64,000 nucleotides of DNA. Source: Trematomus loennbergii. Taxonomy: Eukaryota; Chordata; Actinopteri; Perciformes; Nototheniidae. Position numbers and translations under genes: made by a program. The DNA lies in the NCBI GenBank assembly GCA_012861695.1, contig JAAOOA010000127.1, forward strand, positions 20,730,255 to 20,794,254, written 5' to 3'. Positions 1-27,929 of the stretch are shown in pieces. The notes below the pieces were generated by a model that did no database searches, was not told where the DNA came from, and saw only the letters and a program-made list of their open reading frames with translations. Each line of letters opens with the position of its first letter. Positions within the stretch are counted from its first letter, which is position 1.

Positions 1-300
1 GCAAGCTGTTCATTACACAACTACTACTAACGAATCTAAAACAACTAAGTTTCTCTAATATTTTGTGATTTGCATTTGATTTCGTCCAGCCAGATCCTGG
101 CGGACAATCCATGACGGGGACGGGACTTCTACTACTACTGAGGCCTCGTGCTAAAAGGCACCGCACCGCACCGGCTGTGCGCAGGCAAGAGGAGGAGGAA
201 TGGATGATATACCGTGTATATATGTATATTTATGTTCATTTTGTACATTTCTAAAAATAAAGTTTAATGGAAATACTTAGTAGGCCTATCCTTTCTTCCC
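1..300 (+). other. possible 3' end of an unidentified plus-strand transcript
   Basis: A T-rich stretch ending GATTTCGTCCAG at about 94 resembles a splice acceptor. It is followed by an A/T-rich UTR-like stretch with AATAAA at 256-261. The only reading frame across the junction is very short (about ten residues before TGA). I could not link it to any gene, so it may be only intergenic DNA. Confidence 0.25.
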
Positions 301-379
301 TGAATTCATATATTAGCAAACCATGATTTGATTTCTCATCAAACAGTAGTAGTTTATTACAGGTAAAAATAACTTACTC

Positions 380-1020
380 TTTGTTATGTCGGCTCGTAGG
401 CCACAACGGAAAGGCAAGGAGACATACACGAGTTTACAAAACCACGGCACATTTATTGTGGTAAATGCAGAGATAGGTGGTCGAGGGGAGAGGGTCGCTC
501 AGTTCGTCCTTCTGCAGCCGCTTTGGAGAGAGACTCCGGGCCGCTGGGATTAATAGCACCGGCTACGGAGGTGTCCGTGATCGCGCTGATTACCCTCTTC
601 AGCTCCACCCCACCGTAAGCCCTGCAACACACCTGCACAAAGGCCCTGGGGCCGTCACACTCTTCTATAACAACAGTTGTAGGTTCAGTTCGGTTAGTTA
701 GTATAAAATATCAGCTGTACCATTACACTGATGTTCCCCGAAAAAAGCGGGCGGAGCCTCTCTGGTGGTTGACTAATCAGAACAGAGTGGCCGAGCTGAC
801 CAATCGGAGCACACTAGGCTCACAGGGAGGGGGGGGCAAGAGCTCCAACGAGTCGTTTAGTGGAGAAGTGAATACTGCTGAATACACATGCTTGACAGAG
901 ATGCTGTATGCGAAACCAATGTGAGTTTGGAAAATTGCACAGTATAAATCTATTTTAGTATACCTCAACAATGTAATTATGATCAGTGGAAATGGCCATG
1001 ACATGGGCCCTTTAATGTCT
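380..1020. repeat. probable interspersed repeat of unidentified class
   Basis: CpG-bearing DNA unlike its neighbours, lacking a conserved frame and running directly into a retroposon-type tail. It resembles composite repeats common in fish intergenic DNA. The limits are approximate and no clear terminal repeats were found. Confidence 0.35.
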
Positions 1021-1103
1021 TCCATTTTTGTAAAGCACTTTGAATTGCCTTGTGTTGAAAGGTGCTATATAAATAAACTTGCCTTGCCTTGCCTTGCCTT
1101 GAG
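1021..1103 (+). repeat. retroposon 3' tail with (CTTGC)n
   Basis: The sequence AAAGCACTTTGAATTGCC then GTGCTATATAAATAAA followed by about five CTTGC units is a typical 3' tail of fish non-LTR or SINE elements. The pentamer at the end is the usual short satellite of such tails. Confidence 0.6.
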
Positions 1104-4100
1104 ATGGAAAGAAAGGTATGGGGAAATCAGGGTTAAGGAGAGAATGGGTTAAGCTTCTGTCTCCCTATACAGTAGACCCCAGGTGCATCGTGTCCCCCCC
1201 CCAGGCTGTGAGACTCTCCGTGCAGGGGAGACCTTTAATAGACCTGAGATGGAAGCTCACTATCCCCAGTAGCCTATAAAAGACAGTGTTCCTCCGTCCC
1301 ATTCCCCTCTGTCTGGTATGGCCTCATAAAAAGACTTAACTGGGCTCACATGACCTCTCTGTCCACTGCTGGAGTGATAGGCTGGATCCTCAGGAGCAGG
1401 GCAAGTAACTGGTCGGCTGTGGACTTTGGTGGATCGCAGCTGATCTCATCCTGCTGTCCGTCTGAAGAGGGGCGTTTCCTCTGAGATAGCTAACTTGTCT
1501 GAGACAAGGGAGACAGAAGTGAAAATATTATTAGGAAATGTTTAAATTCACAGTTGCAAACATCTTCATCTCACTCATCGATTTAGCATTGTACTCCTAT
1601 ACAAATGTCAAACTCACAATGGAAAACAAAATTGGCACAACACAATCAGATGTATTGGTTTTATGCCAAGCAACCTTCTTCATGGTCGATACATGTTTCC
1701 TACATTACCCATAATGCATTCAAACCACTGACAGAGGACTTTCCTACTTACAAATGTATGCTCTGCTTGCACTGAAATCAGCAATACTTGTATGACCTTA
1801 TTCTTATGCAGTCCAGTGTAACACCCAAGTATATTTAAGCAAACCCTGAGTTACCCAACTGGGAACAAAAATATGATATACTGTATACTGAGTTGTAGCT
1901 CAGCTCTTTATTTTCCCCAAGTGAGAGAGCATTGCAGAAATAAGTGCATCCAAACAGACATCAGCCTCAGACAGTAGACACAATCAAATTGAGCAAACAA
2001 CAATAAGTTCAAACAAATACAAATGTCAAGACGAGACAAAGACTGTCTTATTCTCTCAATGGTTTGTTATCATTTGCAATGGTATGCTCAAAGTGTGAGC
2101 ACAGACCACAGAGTCTGCGGCAGTCAAGTCTGGGGACTTCTCCCAGGATGCTTGTGGTGTGGCCTTGTTTACCCTCAGCTGGGGGAAGTTTAGTGTTGTG
2201 TGTGCAGAGTTTAAACGCAGCCTCATGGGATCCATCCCTCCATCTGACCCCTGCCGACCTTTCTCTTTTCGTCACGACGCTGATGCTGCAGCCGCTCAGC
2301 TACCATGGCTGAGGAAGTGTGTGGCCTGGGGAAGCCATTATCACCGGGCCAGCTTTGTTTTGTACTGAAATAGGATCACCTACACACAGACACACTTTTG
2401 CTTAATAGGGGCCACACCTCCAGCCCCCCTCTCTGCAATCCACAAGCATAGTCTCAACAATTTCTTTAGAAACCTCTCTGTCGCCCTTTATTCTCCCCCT
2501 TTAACTCCCCCTCTCTAATATTTTTGCATAGCACAACCACAGGCCATTCCAGCACATTTGTTTCTGTTTCTGCATCTGGCCAATGTTTGACTCTCTCCAG
2601 CTTTGTTTTTAAGTGCTCTTGTGCTAAAAAAAAGAAATTAGGTCACACTTTATCTGAGCAAAACTACTTGCATAAGAGTCACATCTCAAGCATTCTTTAC
2701 TATGAAAAGGATATGTACACGTGTCCTCAAACTGGCGGGATTAAGAGTTTCTTTCTGCCTCAGATGTTCTCTCCATGAACTCATCCTTAAGCTTATTTAG
2801 GTAAAACATCTGGGCCCACTACTTTCCCTGCTTAGCTTTCCACTGAGCCCAGGGATGGATCCTTATATACAGTACCCACACGCACACACACACACATAAT
2901 GAAAAGCTCTGTTGAGTGACAGCACCTGACAGGATATGTTACACCGCTTATAGGCAAAAAAAACAACAGCAGTGTCCCGTTAGTCATTACTCTGGTAATA
3001 TGGGCCAGCTGCCTGCCTGTCACGTGGCACCACCGTCTCCAAGTCCCAAGGTGCTTTGTGAGTGTGTGTGTGCGTGTGTGTGCGTGTGTGTGTGTGTGTG
3101 TGTCTTCTACCCTCAGGTATAAAAGACAGTAGGTCTGTGCAGAGCGTACAATATTTAAAAAGGCACGACTCCACAACTGTGATCATTACAGTGTTCGGTG
3201 GAAAGGGCGACCTCCCCTGCTGTTCTGGTCCAGTGTAAACATAATCCCCTCTGTGACGAAGAGACAGAGCAACAGGAAGAAGAAGCGTGAAAAATAGCAA
3301 AATATGAGACAAGGAAGACGACCGAGAGAAAGGGACGGCACAGACAGACACAGCGGGGGGCATGCTGTTCTCCATATTAGGCTGTCAATGAATCTCATTA
3401 ACATGGCTTCTCTAATCAGCAGCCGAGAATATTCCACTGAAGGCCATCCGCTCCCCACCTCCTTCTGGTTTTGATTGCACTGATGCATACATTTAGTGTT
3501 ACTTCATCCCATTTTTAATAAAGGATCCCCATTTAGACTCACTGAGAAAGCCACATCTGTTGTTCTCTGCTTCCATTACTTCCAGTGGTCTGTCCTTACA
3601 TGCGAAACTCAGCAGGATGCCATGTTAAGAGTATCCTCTCTGGCCTCAGCACATCAGGAGAGGCTTGTTTTCCACCATTCAGTCCCGCTCAATAAGCAGC
3701 GGAAATAAATGGCCACTCAAGCTGAAAGCCAGTCTTTTCCGAATGACAGCTCAGTAGATAAATACAGCCGAATTACTTCCAATCTCTGGTCACCGTGACA
3801 CTAACAAATGTAAGGCTGCTTGAAGATAGTAACAGTCATTTCTGAGATGTTGACAAGTGTCCTCTTGCTTTTATCTTTCAGATTTGTCGATGCCACTTAA
3901 TTGAATTGTGAACTATTTCACACTGTATTGATCTCACAGGCGTGGGTGAAAAGGAAAAAGATGGCAGGATGTTTGCATTAATGTAGAGCAGGTTTTTCCC
4001 TTGAAGGTCGAGTATGGACAAAGAGGTGTCAATGTCGCTCACACGTGTCATACGATGGGGCCCCTGACAGGAAGCCGGCTGGTTGTTAAACAGGAAGGTC

Positions 4101-7100
4101 GGACCCCATGAAAGGATGGTGCTTTTATTTTGTCCTGTGTTTTTCCTTAATGGGAGCAGCTGGTCTCCAACGCAAACTGGGTATTTTCAAGAGACATCAA
4201 ACAGTAATATTAGATCGTCCTCTGAGAAATTTGCATGGCATAAGATGAAGCGGTTGGACATTAGAGTTTGGAGTCGGAGAGTCATGCCAGAGACATTCCC
4301 AACACCACACATGCTCATTCCTTAATCATGATCAAGTCCTGCCAATATTGGGAAATCTGAATTCCAAAGGCTGTTTGGCATCAAATGGCACGAGCGCAGC
4401 CTCGCTGATCCCTCTCACATCTGACAGAGTGACTAATGGGGCTACTGAAGCTTCACTCCCCCAAACCCCAAAACCTAAACACTCCCTTTAGGTCTTCTGA
4501 AGCAGCATCCACTCTACATGCTACAGTTCTGACACACACATTTAGGTCAAGACTGATTTACTATCTGTCCTCTAAGTCCTTTTCGACACTATCCAGCGGC
4601 TCGAGGCAACATTCCCATAGTCCTGTGGTCTCCGAGGTTGTGTTTCTGGCGCTGAACGTGCAGATAGGATAAATAAATCACACACAGGCCCTCTGGAGAG
4701 CAGAGAAACTGACTGGCACGGGCAACAGGGAATAAAGAAGACATCTGGTGGAGGAACTGGAGGTGAAAATGACTTATAGAAAGATATTATGATAGGACAA
4801 CGACTACTGGAGCCAGTCACACAAGCAATTCACAAGCTCGACCCCATTATGAAGTGATGGCTTAGATAAGCTGTCACTAAATATCTGCACCCAGTCCACT
4901 CGAGTACTATACTTAACGGAAAATGAACCCAACAATATATAAACTATTACAAATTAACAGTGAGCAGCTGCAGTAAATAAACGGCACCTACACATTAATG
5001 GATTATTGTGTGTTAATAATAGAAATAGAATACCCCTGGGGCTTTGTTCTGCATTATGAGTAGTTTTATTTTTGAGAATGATACTTAGCTATTTTTCCAT
5101 GATTTCTATTTTGAATATGTAACTCATGTATTGAATTAACACAATGTGGTAGAGCTTTGATTGAGTGAATGATAGTGACTGTCAGATGTATAGATAATAT
5201 TAACAAACTGAACCCAATTAACAAAGCTAAAGTACCACTGAGAGAGGGTTAAGGTGTGAGTAAATGAGATATGTAATCATATCAACACTTAATAAAATGT
5301 CATTAATAATGAGAGATATCAGGAAGATTTGTAAAGAAAAATACTTATTTTCACAAAATGAATAACGTTTTGCTGGACGACCAAACAAATAACAACAGCT
5401 ACTTTACGTACATAACCATATGTTTATGGTTCATATAACTCAAGTTACACACACAATCTTAGCAAGGACATTACAGTAAACACATATATAGTAAATGACA
5501 GAAATACTGTAGCTGATGAATCCAAATTATGATCATCTGAATCTGAGATAAAATGAAACAATGACCAGAAGGAGAGATCACATCTCTGTCAGCCAGCAAA
5601 TGAGCCGACTGAGAGGGCGTATGTTGTGTGATGGCACATACTGCTAGTCATTTTGGAAAGGCTGTCGCATTTGAAGTCCACACACAAACGCAGCCATGAA
5701 AGGCATGAAAGATCAACCCTAGTCCTGGTGGTTTAGTTAACACAAATCCTATTAAATACAAATCAGAAGTGGCTTTGAGGGGGAGGAACAGACATGCACA
5801 AACCTACATCTGCTATGGTCAGCTTGGCATAGAGTCAGTATCACTCTCCAAACAGCAGAGCTTACAATTGAGAGAGAAAGGAGACACAAAAGGAGATAGA
5901 TGGAGCATCGAGGGAAGGAAAAAAAAAGCAAAGAAGAAGAAGCGAGAACAGCCATCCGAAACAAATGTGCTGTGAGGCTCTCGTCTCAGGGTGACAGGTG
6001 CATTATCATAGGTTAATGAGAAGCCTAGTGCTGCCTGTAGCTTCAATCAAGGGAGCGCTGCCTCCACTACCACCCCCATCAATCAGATCGGACATAAACT
6101 CCCACTCGAGCACACAGAGGTATACAGTATACACACAGCCTCACATATAAACACTCTCAGGTATTCAATTCAGAGCTCATTATAGCCTATAGGGTTTATA
6201 TTATGGTTACAATTTGGTACAATAGATTACAGTGTGATTATGAGGTATTTATGGACAAAAAGACACATAATTAGCACCTCAAGCACAGCCCTAAGGTGTG
6301 ATCAGGATAAGATGTTAACTACAGCTGTGATCGCTGTAGAAATACACAGTAGTGTAGAATTCAGATCCCTATATGATTATGTAAATAGTGAGAGCTTTTT
6401 CCAATCAAACAATAACAACAGACAGACTTTGATGAGGTTGTAAAGTATCTTTAGCCACACCATTGTTTTTCACATGAGAGTGTTATTAGTGTTTTCTCTG
6501 TGTTCTTTGGTCAGGTTTGAAGTCAACAGGCCACTGATTGAAAAAGATGATGTCATGCTTTCATGGACAATGTCACAAAGGAGATGCCACTGTCTATAAA
6601 ATCAGATCAAGACATACCACACGCTTATGAGGAGATAGATATCTCAGATTTTATATAATGTTGGATGTTTTTTAAACTTCTGGGGCTGCAACTTATGATC
6701 TTTTACATGATTGATTAATTACAGTTTCCAATGATATATTTATAGTTCAGTAGAACAAATATCTAAGACTAAAAACTGATGCCTTCAAGTGTCTTGTTTT
6801 GTCATTAGATTTTTATTTTTATTTGACTAATTATTAACGTTTCATAGGCTGGTTATAGTGGTCTTTTACTTAAAAAAATGTCTTCAACAGTAAATCCACC
6901 ATCAACATTGGCTTTGTTACCGATTAATTATCTGATGATCGACTAAATCGTTTTAGCTCTAGGCAATAACTTCATCTCTAAGTGTTGCTTTATCATGAAT
7001 ATTATTATAGATTACTATTTAAATCAGGCTTTCAGGCACTCTGATAGAAGAAGTAAAAGCACATTGTAGCTAACATCAATCGAGCTAACTAACAGGTTGC

Positions 7101-10100
7101 CATCACTAGCATGCGATCGGCCAGGCTAACCAAACACACTTCCACGGCTAACACAGATTAGCATGCAACACAACTTCAGCCAGTCACATTTTGCTAGCAC
7201 TTGGCACCATGTAACTTAGGGGACTGCTGCGTGTTCTTGCTGCACTGGGCCGCAAATGTAAGTGATAAAAATATCAACTTACTTGATTTTTGGAGTGACT
7301 GCGTATCTCAGCTGAGCTGCAAACTACAGTACAGTTACCCCAGGCCCTTCTCTGCGTAGCCTACTGTAGGTCTGTAGAGATGTGTAGTTGTATATTTAAA
7401 GAAGCCTCTTTAGTTGCCTCATCTGAGCAACAGCACTGAAAATAAGTCTCTTCAAAAATACCCAGCTTGTTAATTAGCATTCATTGTGATTTAGGCCTTA
7501 ATGAGGAAACACATATTATGCTAGAACTTCAATTTGACTTCTGTGCTATTGCATCAAATGTCATAAGTATAGAGGTGCAATGTCAGACCTAATGATCAAT
7601 GGTGCATATGTGTAAAAGGCAGATCAAACAAGATGGTTGTCCATTCTGTTGATAAATGTATTCTCCAAAGATGCTATTTGTTATGGTAACATTTGTATCT
7701 GCATAGTAACTACTGTAGTTACAAGAGTTGTGCGAGAAATGTAATATGGATTGAGAAAGTACAATAAGTAAAGTATAAATTCCTGTAATCTGTAACCACC
7801 AAATCCGTAAAGAGCCTCGAACCTCGTGCGACAATGCATTTTATTACACAGGGCGTTGCCCGTACATTTATGATTGGTCAAGACTAGATGAAGAGATACC
7901 GCAGTTTAGACTTGGTTCTCTTTGGTTGGTGCACAGACTCAGATAGAGTCTCTTGGCAACACTACCTTCCAATCAGCATTCGGCCGGCTGGCGAAGTTCC
8001 TCCCTACTCTGTCTCTATCATACGTAATTTGTTTTCTCTAACGTTTCTTCAGATATAGTGGAAAACCATAATGTTGCTTCCTAGCTTTGCGGGGGAGCGC
8101 GGCTCCCATACAAAGTCAAGGCCGGTGCGATGTGCTGTCCTGACTACCTCTTTGTATTCTCTCAGTCTCTGCACCTGACCTTGCTACTTTCAATATTGCA
8201 AGCTAAACACTTTCTCATGTGACTTTTCCCTTCGTTCCTGTCCTTCCCCATCAAAACTGGGGGGGGGGGGGTGATTGAGTCTATTTATTCCAAAGTCACA
8301 GCCACATAAATGAGCACAATAAGCTTATCATGTAATAATAAGAATCAGTCTTTCTAATGTTATATAAAAATAGCCTCCACAAGTGGAAACTGTGTTTTCT
8401 CATATACTCATATTGCTGATGTTCAACAGAGTTTGGCAGTGAGGCTGCAGCAGAGTGATTTCAGAGGTCTTTACTTTCCGCAGGCTAAAGAGGCCACATG
8501 GTGAGGAGAGCTTGCTCTTATCAGACTGGATTAGCCCACAAGAGGGAAGAAAGTTATAAAGAGGAAGCGAGAGAGAGGAAGGTGGCTCTGAGTGTGAGTC
8601 AGGGTTTCATTCTTCTCCGGTGCTGGAGCCTACAAGCCGCTGGGCAGGAAATGAGGCGGAGGACACCCACTGACCTGCAGCCAATTGCTGCCTCTCCGCC
8701 TATCACAGAAACAATTTAACCAGCTAATGGAACTAGGCTGATCGTCTTTCCATTTCTGCAGGGGCACTGTGACTCATACGGCTCATTTCTGATTAGAGCT
8801 CCTCAGGATTAAAAGTAATCTGCACCAGACAGGGGATAGACCAGGCAGTGGTGATGTTATTGAACATATCTATCAGGCGGATATGTGTGCCCACAGTTTG
8901 TTAATGTATGATCCCAGAGAGGGATTTAAAAACAGGAAAGCCAGTGTGGGTCTGTGCAGGAGGAAGGGACCAGGCAGAGGGGTTAGTCTGCAGGTGGAGG
9001 TGGGGTCCATTGTGGGGTGGCTGGGAGGCATGTGGGGGTGCTGCCTCAACATGTTTATGACACAATGTGAACAGGATGCTGGGAGGAAGAGAGCAGCGGG
9101 CAGTGGGACAGCACCAGAGACCCCCACCATCATCTGTGTTGGTTGAGCACCAATGGAGCGGAGCGTTAACTAAAACACACATTGATAGAGAGACAAATAC
9201 TGACAGAGGCAACATCCTGGCAAACATACATCTCATTTGAATGCATGAGCTCTACGTGGTGTATATTGCATGCATGCTCCATATTGAGAAAATACAATAC
9301 TTGTTTTAGTTGCCCATCACACATTCTCAGGAGACATGTTTTTCGAATCAGCATATTGTTTTCACTCTGGGGTCACTTGGTGAACACGTGGACCTAACAT
9401 CTTCCATTATTCATCTTCTTATTTCATTCGGTCTCAGAGGGATCATCATCCGTCCCACACTTCCTCTGCGCTGCACCCACTGACTGACAATCATGTGGAA
9501 AAAAAACAGATGAAGCCTTCCTTCCTCGTTGTGTCTGGTATGGACGTGTGTGTGTGAGTGAGTGTGTGTGCTATGTGATGACCCCAACAACAGCAGCACA
9601 CTATCCTGCCTGTTATAAGGCCCATTTAGTTTTCCACAGCCTGCATACAAAGATATCATGTGCATTATCAATATAGCTGCCAATTTATTTTCTGTCAATG
9701 GAACAATCGCTGCTGCTATAATTGATACAAAAAACCCAAGTCACAATTTCACAGAGCCCAGGGTAATTGTACCCTAACATGCCACAGACAAAAACGAATA
9801 AAGCCTTATTTTCAAGGAGCTGGAAGAAGCAAATAGTCAACATATTTACTTGGTAAATTCCTAAATGATCTATTGAATATCTAATGGTGAAACAATAATG
9901 CAGGAAGACAATAGTTACCTCATGGAGAAACAGAAAGATATTAGCTATATTGAACATAAAATATAACTGGACATTTAACCATGCTTTTACCATCATATCT
10001 CCTCTTAATAACAATATTATTTACAATAATTTACTGTAACCTTCTTGCAGCCATTTCATTCTTTCATATTGTAAGTGTGCCTTAATTTTGGCGTGACCTT

Positions 10101-10892
10101 TATATCAACAGGATGTCCTCTGTTTGCTGTTTACTTAAACCTTGTGTTTTTTCATGTTATCTATTAGCCTGATACAAATCCTTTTTTAGTTCAAAACATT
10201 TTGAAAAATGTAACTACATTTTTTTTACTCGAATCCACTTCCTTTTTAAATGAAAGTGTGATGTTTGGTTCTTGCAGCACTCGGCATTGACAAAGCTCCT
10301 TGATGAAATGTGGCTCTGTAACTTGAAAAGAGTCCAGAGAGAACACTGTATTCATTATACTGAGGTTAAGAGTATTACAGAACATTGGATTGGAGCAGCC
10401 AGGTCGGTGCCATGTTTTTTTGCTTCAAAAACAGTGCTCGTGAGTCAGTGGTGAGGTATTAGTTTCTGACATGACATCATGAGGCTCTCTTGCCTTGATA
10501 AGATTCATTGCACTTAAATCATAAGGGAGGAGCTCTTTTTGTAAAAATCCTGTTATTGTGAGGAAATTAATAGATGTGGAGCTTTTTGTTCTCTTCAGCC
10601 ACAGGGTAGTCAACTAACTTATCAAGAAAATACAACAAGATTAAATTAAAAATAAATAAATTAGCTGTGAGGTATAGCAACATGATAGATGGTCAAATAT
10701 GGAGTTACTTTAAAACCTGTTTGAAGGTTATTATAACACCTGCAGCTTCTACAAATCAACCATTTAAAACATAATCAATTCATCGATGAATAATCTTTCT
10801 TTTTACACTTCAACACCATAACATACTGTATTCATTTTGCTCATCATGTCCAAGTGCATTTCTGACTGAATCTGCAACACTGTGAATATATA
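1104..10892. other. intergenic region downstream of cd82, no gene seen
   Basis: No reading frame here shows protein-like composition or a recognisable domain. It holds short GT runs (3058-3103, 9546-9570), a G run near 8262-8273, a degenerate repeat at 6680-6965 and a block rich in GCTAA words at about 7065-7200. The rest is unremarkable AT-rich DNA. Confidence 0.6.
6680..6965. repeat. degenerate miniature element with GGGCTGCAAC-type ends
   Basis: The left end reads GGGGCTGCAACTTATGATC. The right end, reverse-complemented, reads TAGAGCTAAAACGATTTAGT. Such GCTGCAAC...CGATTA ends and an internal CTTCAAGTGTCTTGTTTTGT mark a very common fish repeat family. The copy is old and the ends only partly match. 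Confidence 0.45.
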
Positions 10893-10906
10893 CTGCCATC
10901 TACTGG
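10893..10906 (-). promoter_or_regulatory. CTCF-type motif
   Basis: The minus strand reads CCAGTAGATGGCAG, which fits the CTCF core consensus CCASYAGRKGGCRS at every position. It lies about 150 bp beyond the probable cd82 poly(A) site. A single motif is suggestive only. Confidence 0.45.
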
Positions 10907-11052
10907 ATGGACTATGTACGACACCTGACAAATGACCAAGGAAAAGATACATTAGTAACCTGCTTGACAAAATCAGTCTTCATATCAAGTTTTGTTGCAT
11001 TTTGAGACACACAAAATGAAAGAAATAATCAATGGATTCTAGTCGGTTCAGA

Positions 11053-11058
11053 TTTATT
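11053..11058 (-). terminator. cd82: candidate cd82 poly(A) signal AATAAA
   Basis: AATAAA on the minus strand about 1.9 kb after the cd82 stop. Bases just downstream are T- and GT-rich (near 10990-11035), as expected of a cleavage element. Other signals in this AT-rich stretch cannot be excluded. Confidence 0.35.
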
Positions 11059-12726
11059 AATAATAAGTCTCAATAATAAAAGAAACATTTTTTTTAACAT
11101 GGCTTACCTTCTACTAAACAAAACAATTCATGTTTGTAAAAGTGTAAAAATATTTTAAACACAAACAAAAAAGCCTTCATAGATAAATTAACGTTTTAAT
11201 TGGGCAGGTCATAAAAATAACAGACAGTAATTCTGACGGATACAATTCTTTTTTAGTTTTTTTTAAATTACACTGTTTGCCCCTCTTGTACACACTGATG
11301 AACATGATTTGAAATAACTGGATAAAAGTGCAATCTATCCACTACATTAACTATTAATTCAGCAATAATAGTGATTTGAAATTAAGAGGAATAACTGAGA
11401 TATGGAATCAGGATACTTAAAGCAGCATTATTGTAGAAATATGTTTTAGCAAAGATAGCACGAGTTGATTAACATGTTCTGGTCATAGCTGCCTCTGTAA
11501 CATGCAATCACTGCAAGTTTTCTATTGTTTTAGTTCTGCTCTTGTTACGATAATATAAAAACAGGCCAAACGAAACAGCAAATCATCCAGAGAAAGCAAA
11601 ATACTTTCTGGTCGCTGTGTTCTTTTGTTACTACTATGATGTTAAAATAAGATTTTTTTAAATGACAGCAGGTATGAGGAGCTTAAAAAAGATGTTCAGG
11701 GCAGGCGATATGACAGGATGTCTGTTCACTAACTCATGATATGTTAAAGTAATAAAAACATGGCTTTAAGAGTGATGACAGACTCACTCTAAGGGTTCCA
11801 ATTTCTCTGATCTAGACCGAAATAGTGCTGACGGGCTGCTGTGGCCGCCACATTCTGTACATCATAAACAATAGAGAGGAAACCAAGAACAATAGGACTC
11901 TTAAAACAAGAGCATGTGGGTGACAACATTCCCATATAAACCGCTGACCAAGCACTGAAGTGCCATAATCCCTTAACGATCATATATATACAGTTGTAAA
12001 AAAAAAGATGACATGAGAATATAAAATAAGAAATAAAAATACTCACTCAACACATCATACAAACACTTACTTCATGCGAAACTAGCCATTTTGGAAAGCT
12101 ACTGGTTACCAGTCAGACACACCCGAGAGGAGGCCAGAGGCGTGATTTAGAGACGCTCACAGATGATGGATAGCAGGAGGGAGAAGGAGGCGGTGGCGCT
12201 GGATGTAAATGGAGGTTAATATCAGGGCTGATGAGAGAAACTGAAATCTCCACCACAGCAGCCCTGCCCTGGGCCTCTCCTCCACCCTCTGCACCAAAAA
12301 TACCAACTGCATGATCACAAAGTGGCATTAATCCTTGAGAGCGTCGACCACGCATCCCCCCACACCCTCCGTCTCCCTCTCATCTCCATGCCCCACAGTC
12401 CCTCTGCTCACCAAGTGTCACTAAAGTGCTCTCTCTACTAACTATGTTAAGCGCTTCACTGAGGTCAGCGAAGAAAAACAAAAACAACACATAAATGAAT
12501 ATCTGCAATAGTATCAATTCTCAGGCTTCCACCAAAAAACCATCTCCTTAAAAATACAAAATAATAAGACAACAATGATAACTTGTAGAATTCTGTCCAA
12601 CAAATGTGTCAAATTGATTGAAAGGTGGGTGTTTGTGTGCGTGTGTGTTTGTGGGACATATGGGGCGTGAGAAATTTGAACAGCTGTGAAGGCAGGAGAG
12701 GCTCAAGTGGTGGAACAGCTGTCTTA

Positions 12727-12857
<131 letters not shown>

Positions 12858-12946
12858 ATAAGAAAGTGAGACAAGGAAAGAGAGAGAGCAAGAGTGAGAG
12901 GAAGAGAGTCCATGCATCTGCGTGTGAAGCTGGCTCCGACTTCAGA

Positions 12947-26496
<13,550 letters not shown>

Positions 26497-27929
26497 GGTG
26501 GCGCTTCTTCTGGAAGACAGAAATAGATGGAAAGTATGCGTTAATTTAAACATCAGAGGGTTACATCGCTGTGTAGTGTGGGCTGTGGGGGAAAAGAGAA
26601 GCCAGACACAACAAGAAGTTATACAATAACAAAACAAAGCTAGCTAGCCTTGAGAAAGTGTCTAAAGCTACAACACAAGGACACAGGAAAATCTGCACAG
26701 TGGGGTGATTGATTAAACAGCTTTAATCTTCAAAGCCTAATTCATTTTCAACCGTCCTGTTGACTATTAGCCAGTATTAAACAACCCCACCTGCTCTAGT
26801 ATTAAAGACAATTAGCCCATTGTCTGTAAACATTGAGTTGTAAGTGTATAGTATGCTTTTGAAGGCCAATTTGTTAACGAATATAGTTATGACAAACAAG
26901 AGGAACCACCTGGATGAGACAGATTTGAGGAGAAACCACCACAAAGTGGAGAGAGGTGAAGTCATGATGACTGTGTGTGTAGAAACCATGACAGCATGTG
27001 GTTAGACAGTCTATTGTCATCACAGGCTGAAGGGAACCAGGCCCATCTACAGCTTTGTTTACCAGCAGTCAAAAGCCTGGTTACAACACATCGTTTTGCA
27101 ATCACTTTCATTCACTATTTTGAGCCAAATCAGTAGCCTATACAACCATATCCATCATATTTAAAAAAGGTCTGACTGATGTCATACAACCACATGACAA
27201 ACAACATTTTAATGTTGTGAATCAGACCCTTAAAGCAAGTTCAGAACTGTAGCTATCTGACGTTTTAGGTTTGGGCATGTTACACTGAGGTCTGCAGTGT
27301 TGTCCAATCAGTTTTCCTCTCATTCGTCTATGTACATGTTTGTTCAGATGTATACGCGATTGCACAAGCCAACACATATGACTGCATTCAGTCACTTTTC
27401 TGTGAGTAACATTTTCCTTAACACCTGTAGGTCAGCAACACAAAAACAGCACAGTAGGGACATGCTATGAAACGCTCTCTCTCCACAAGTAAAATAAAAA
27501 TATTTACCACAACCAGAGCTTCTCCTTCACTGGGAGCACTGAAAGTATAACCAGCCATTGTGGTTATTTGAGCAGTCTGAAAATAACCTATAGAGACAAC
27601 TCCCAAGATGACAAGCTGTTCTCTTCTCCATCAAACCGTAGGTTCTTCCCAATGCCCGGGCCTATAATACTGTGTATTTAGTTCTATTTTGAACAATGTA
27701 TACTACTTTTGGAAGCAAAAACCTGATGTTTATTGTGTTTTATTTCGGAATATAGGGTAAAAGGATACTGCTACTCAGCACTGTTTTCCTTTACTAAAGA
27801 CAAAAAAGTCACTCCAAATGATGGTAAGTGTAGAAGAGGCTGGAGAAAGGGATTTTGACATCATGAAACATTGCCATTTTTACTTCACTTATATGTTGTA
27901 TTACCAGTTAAATTATTTTGAGTTACTCT

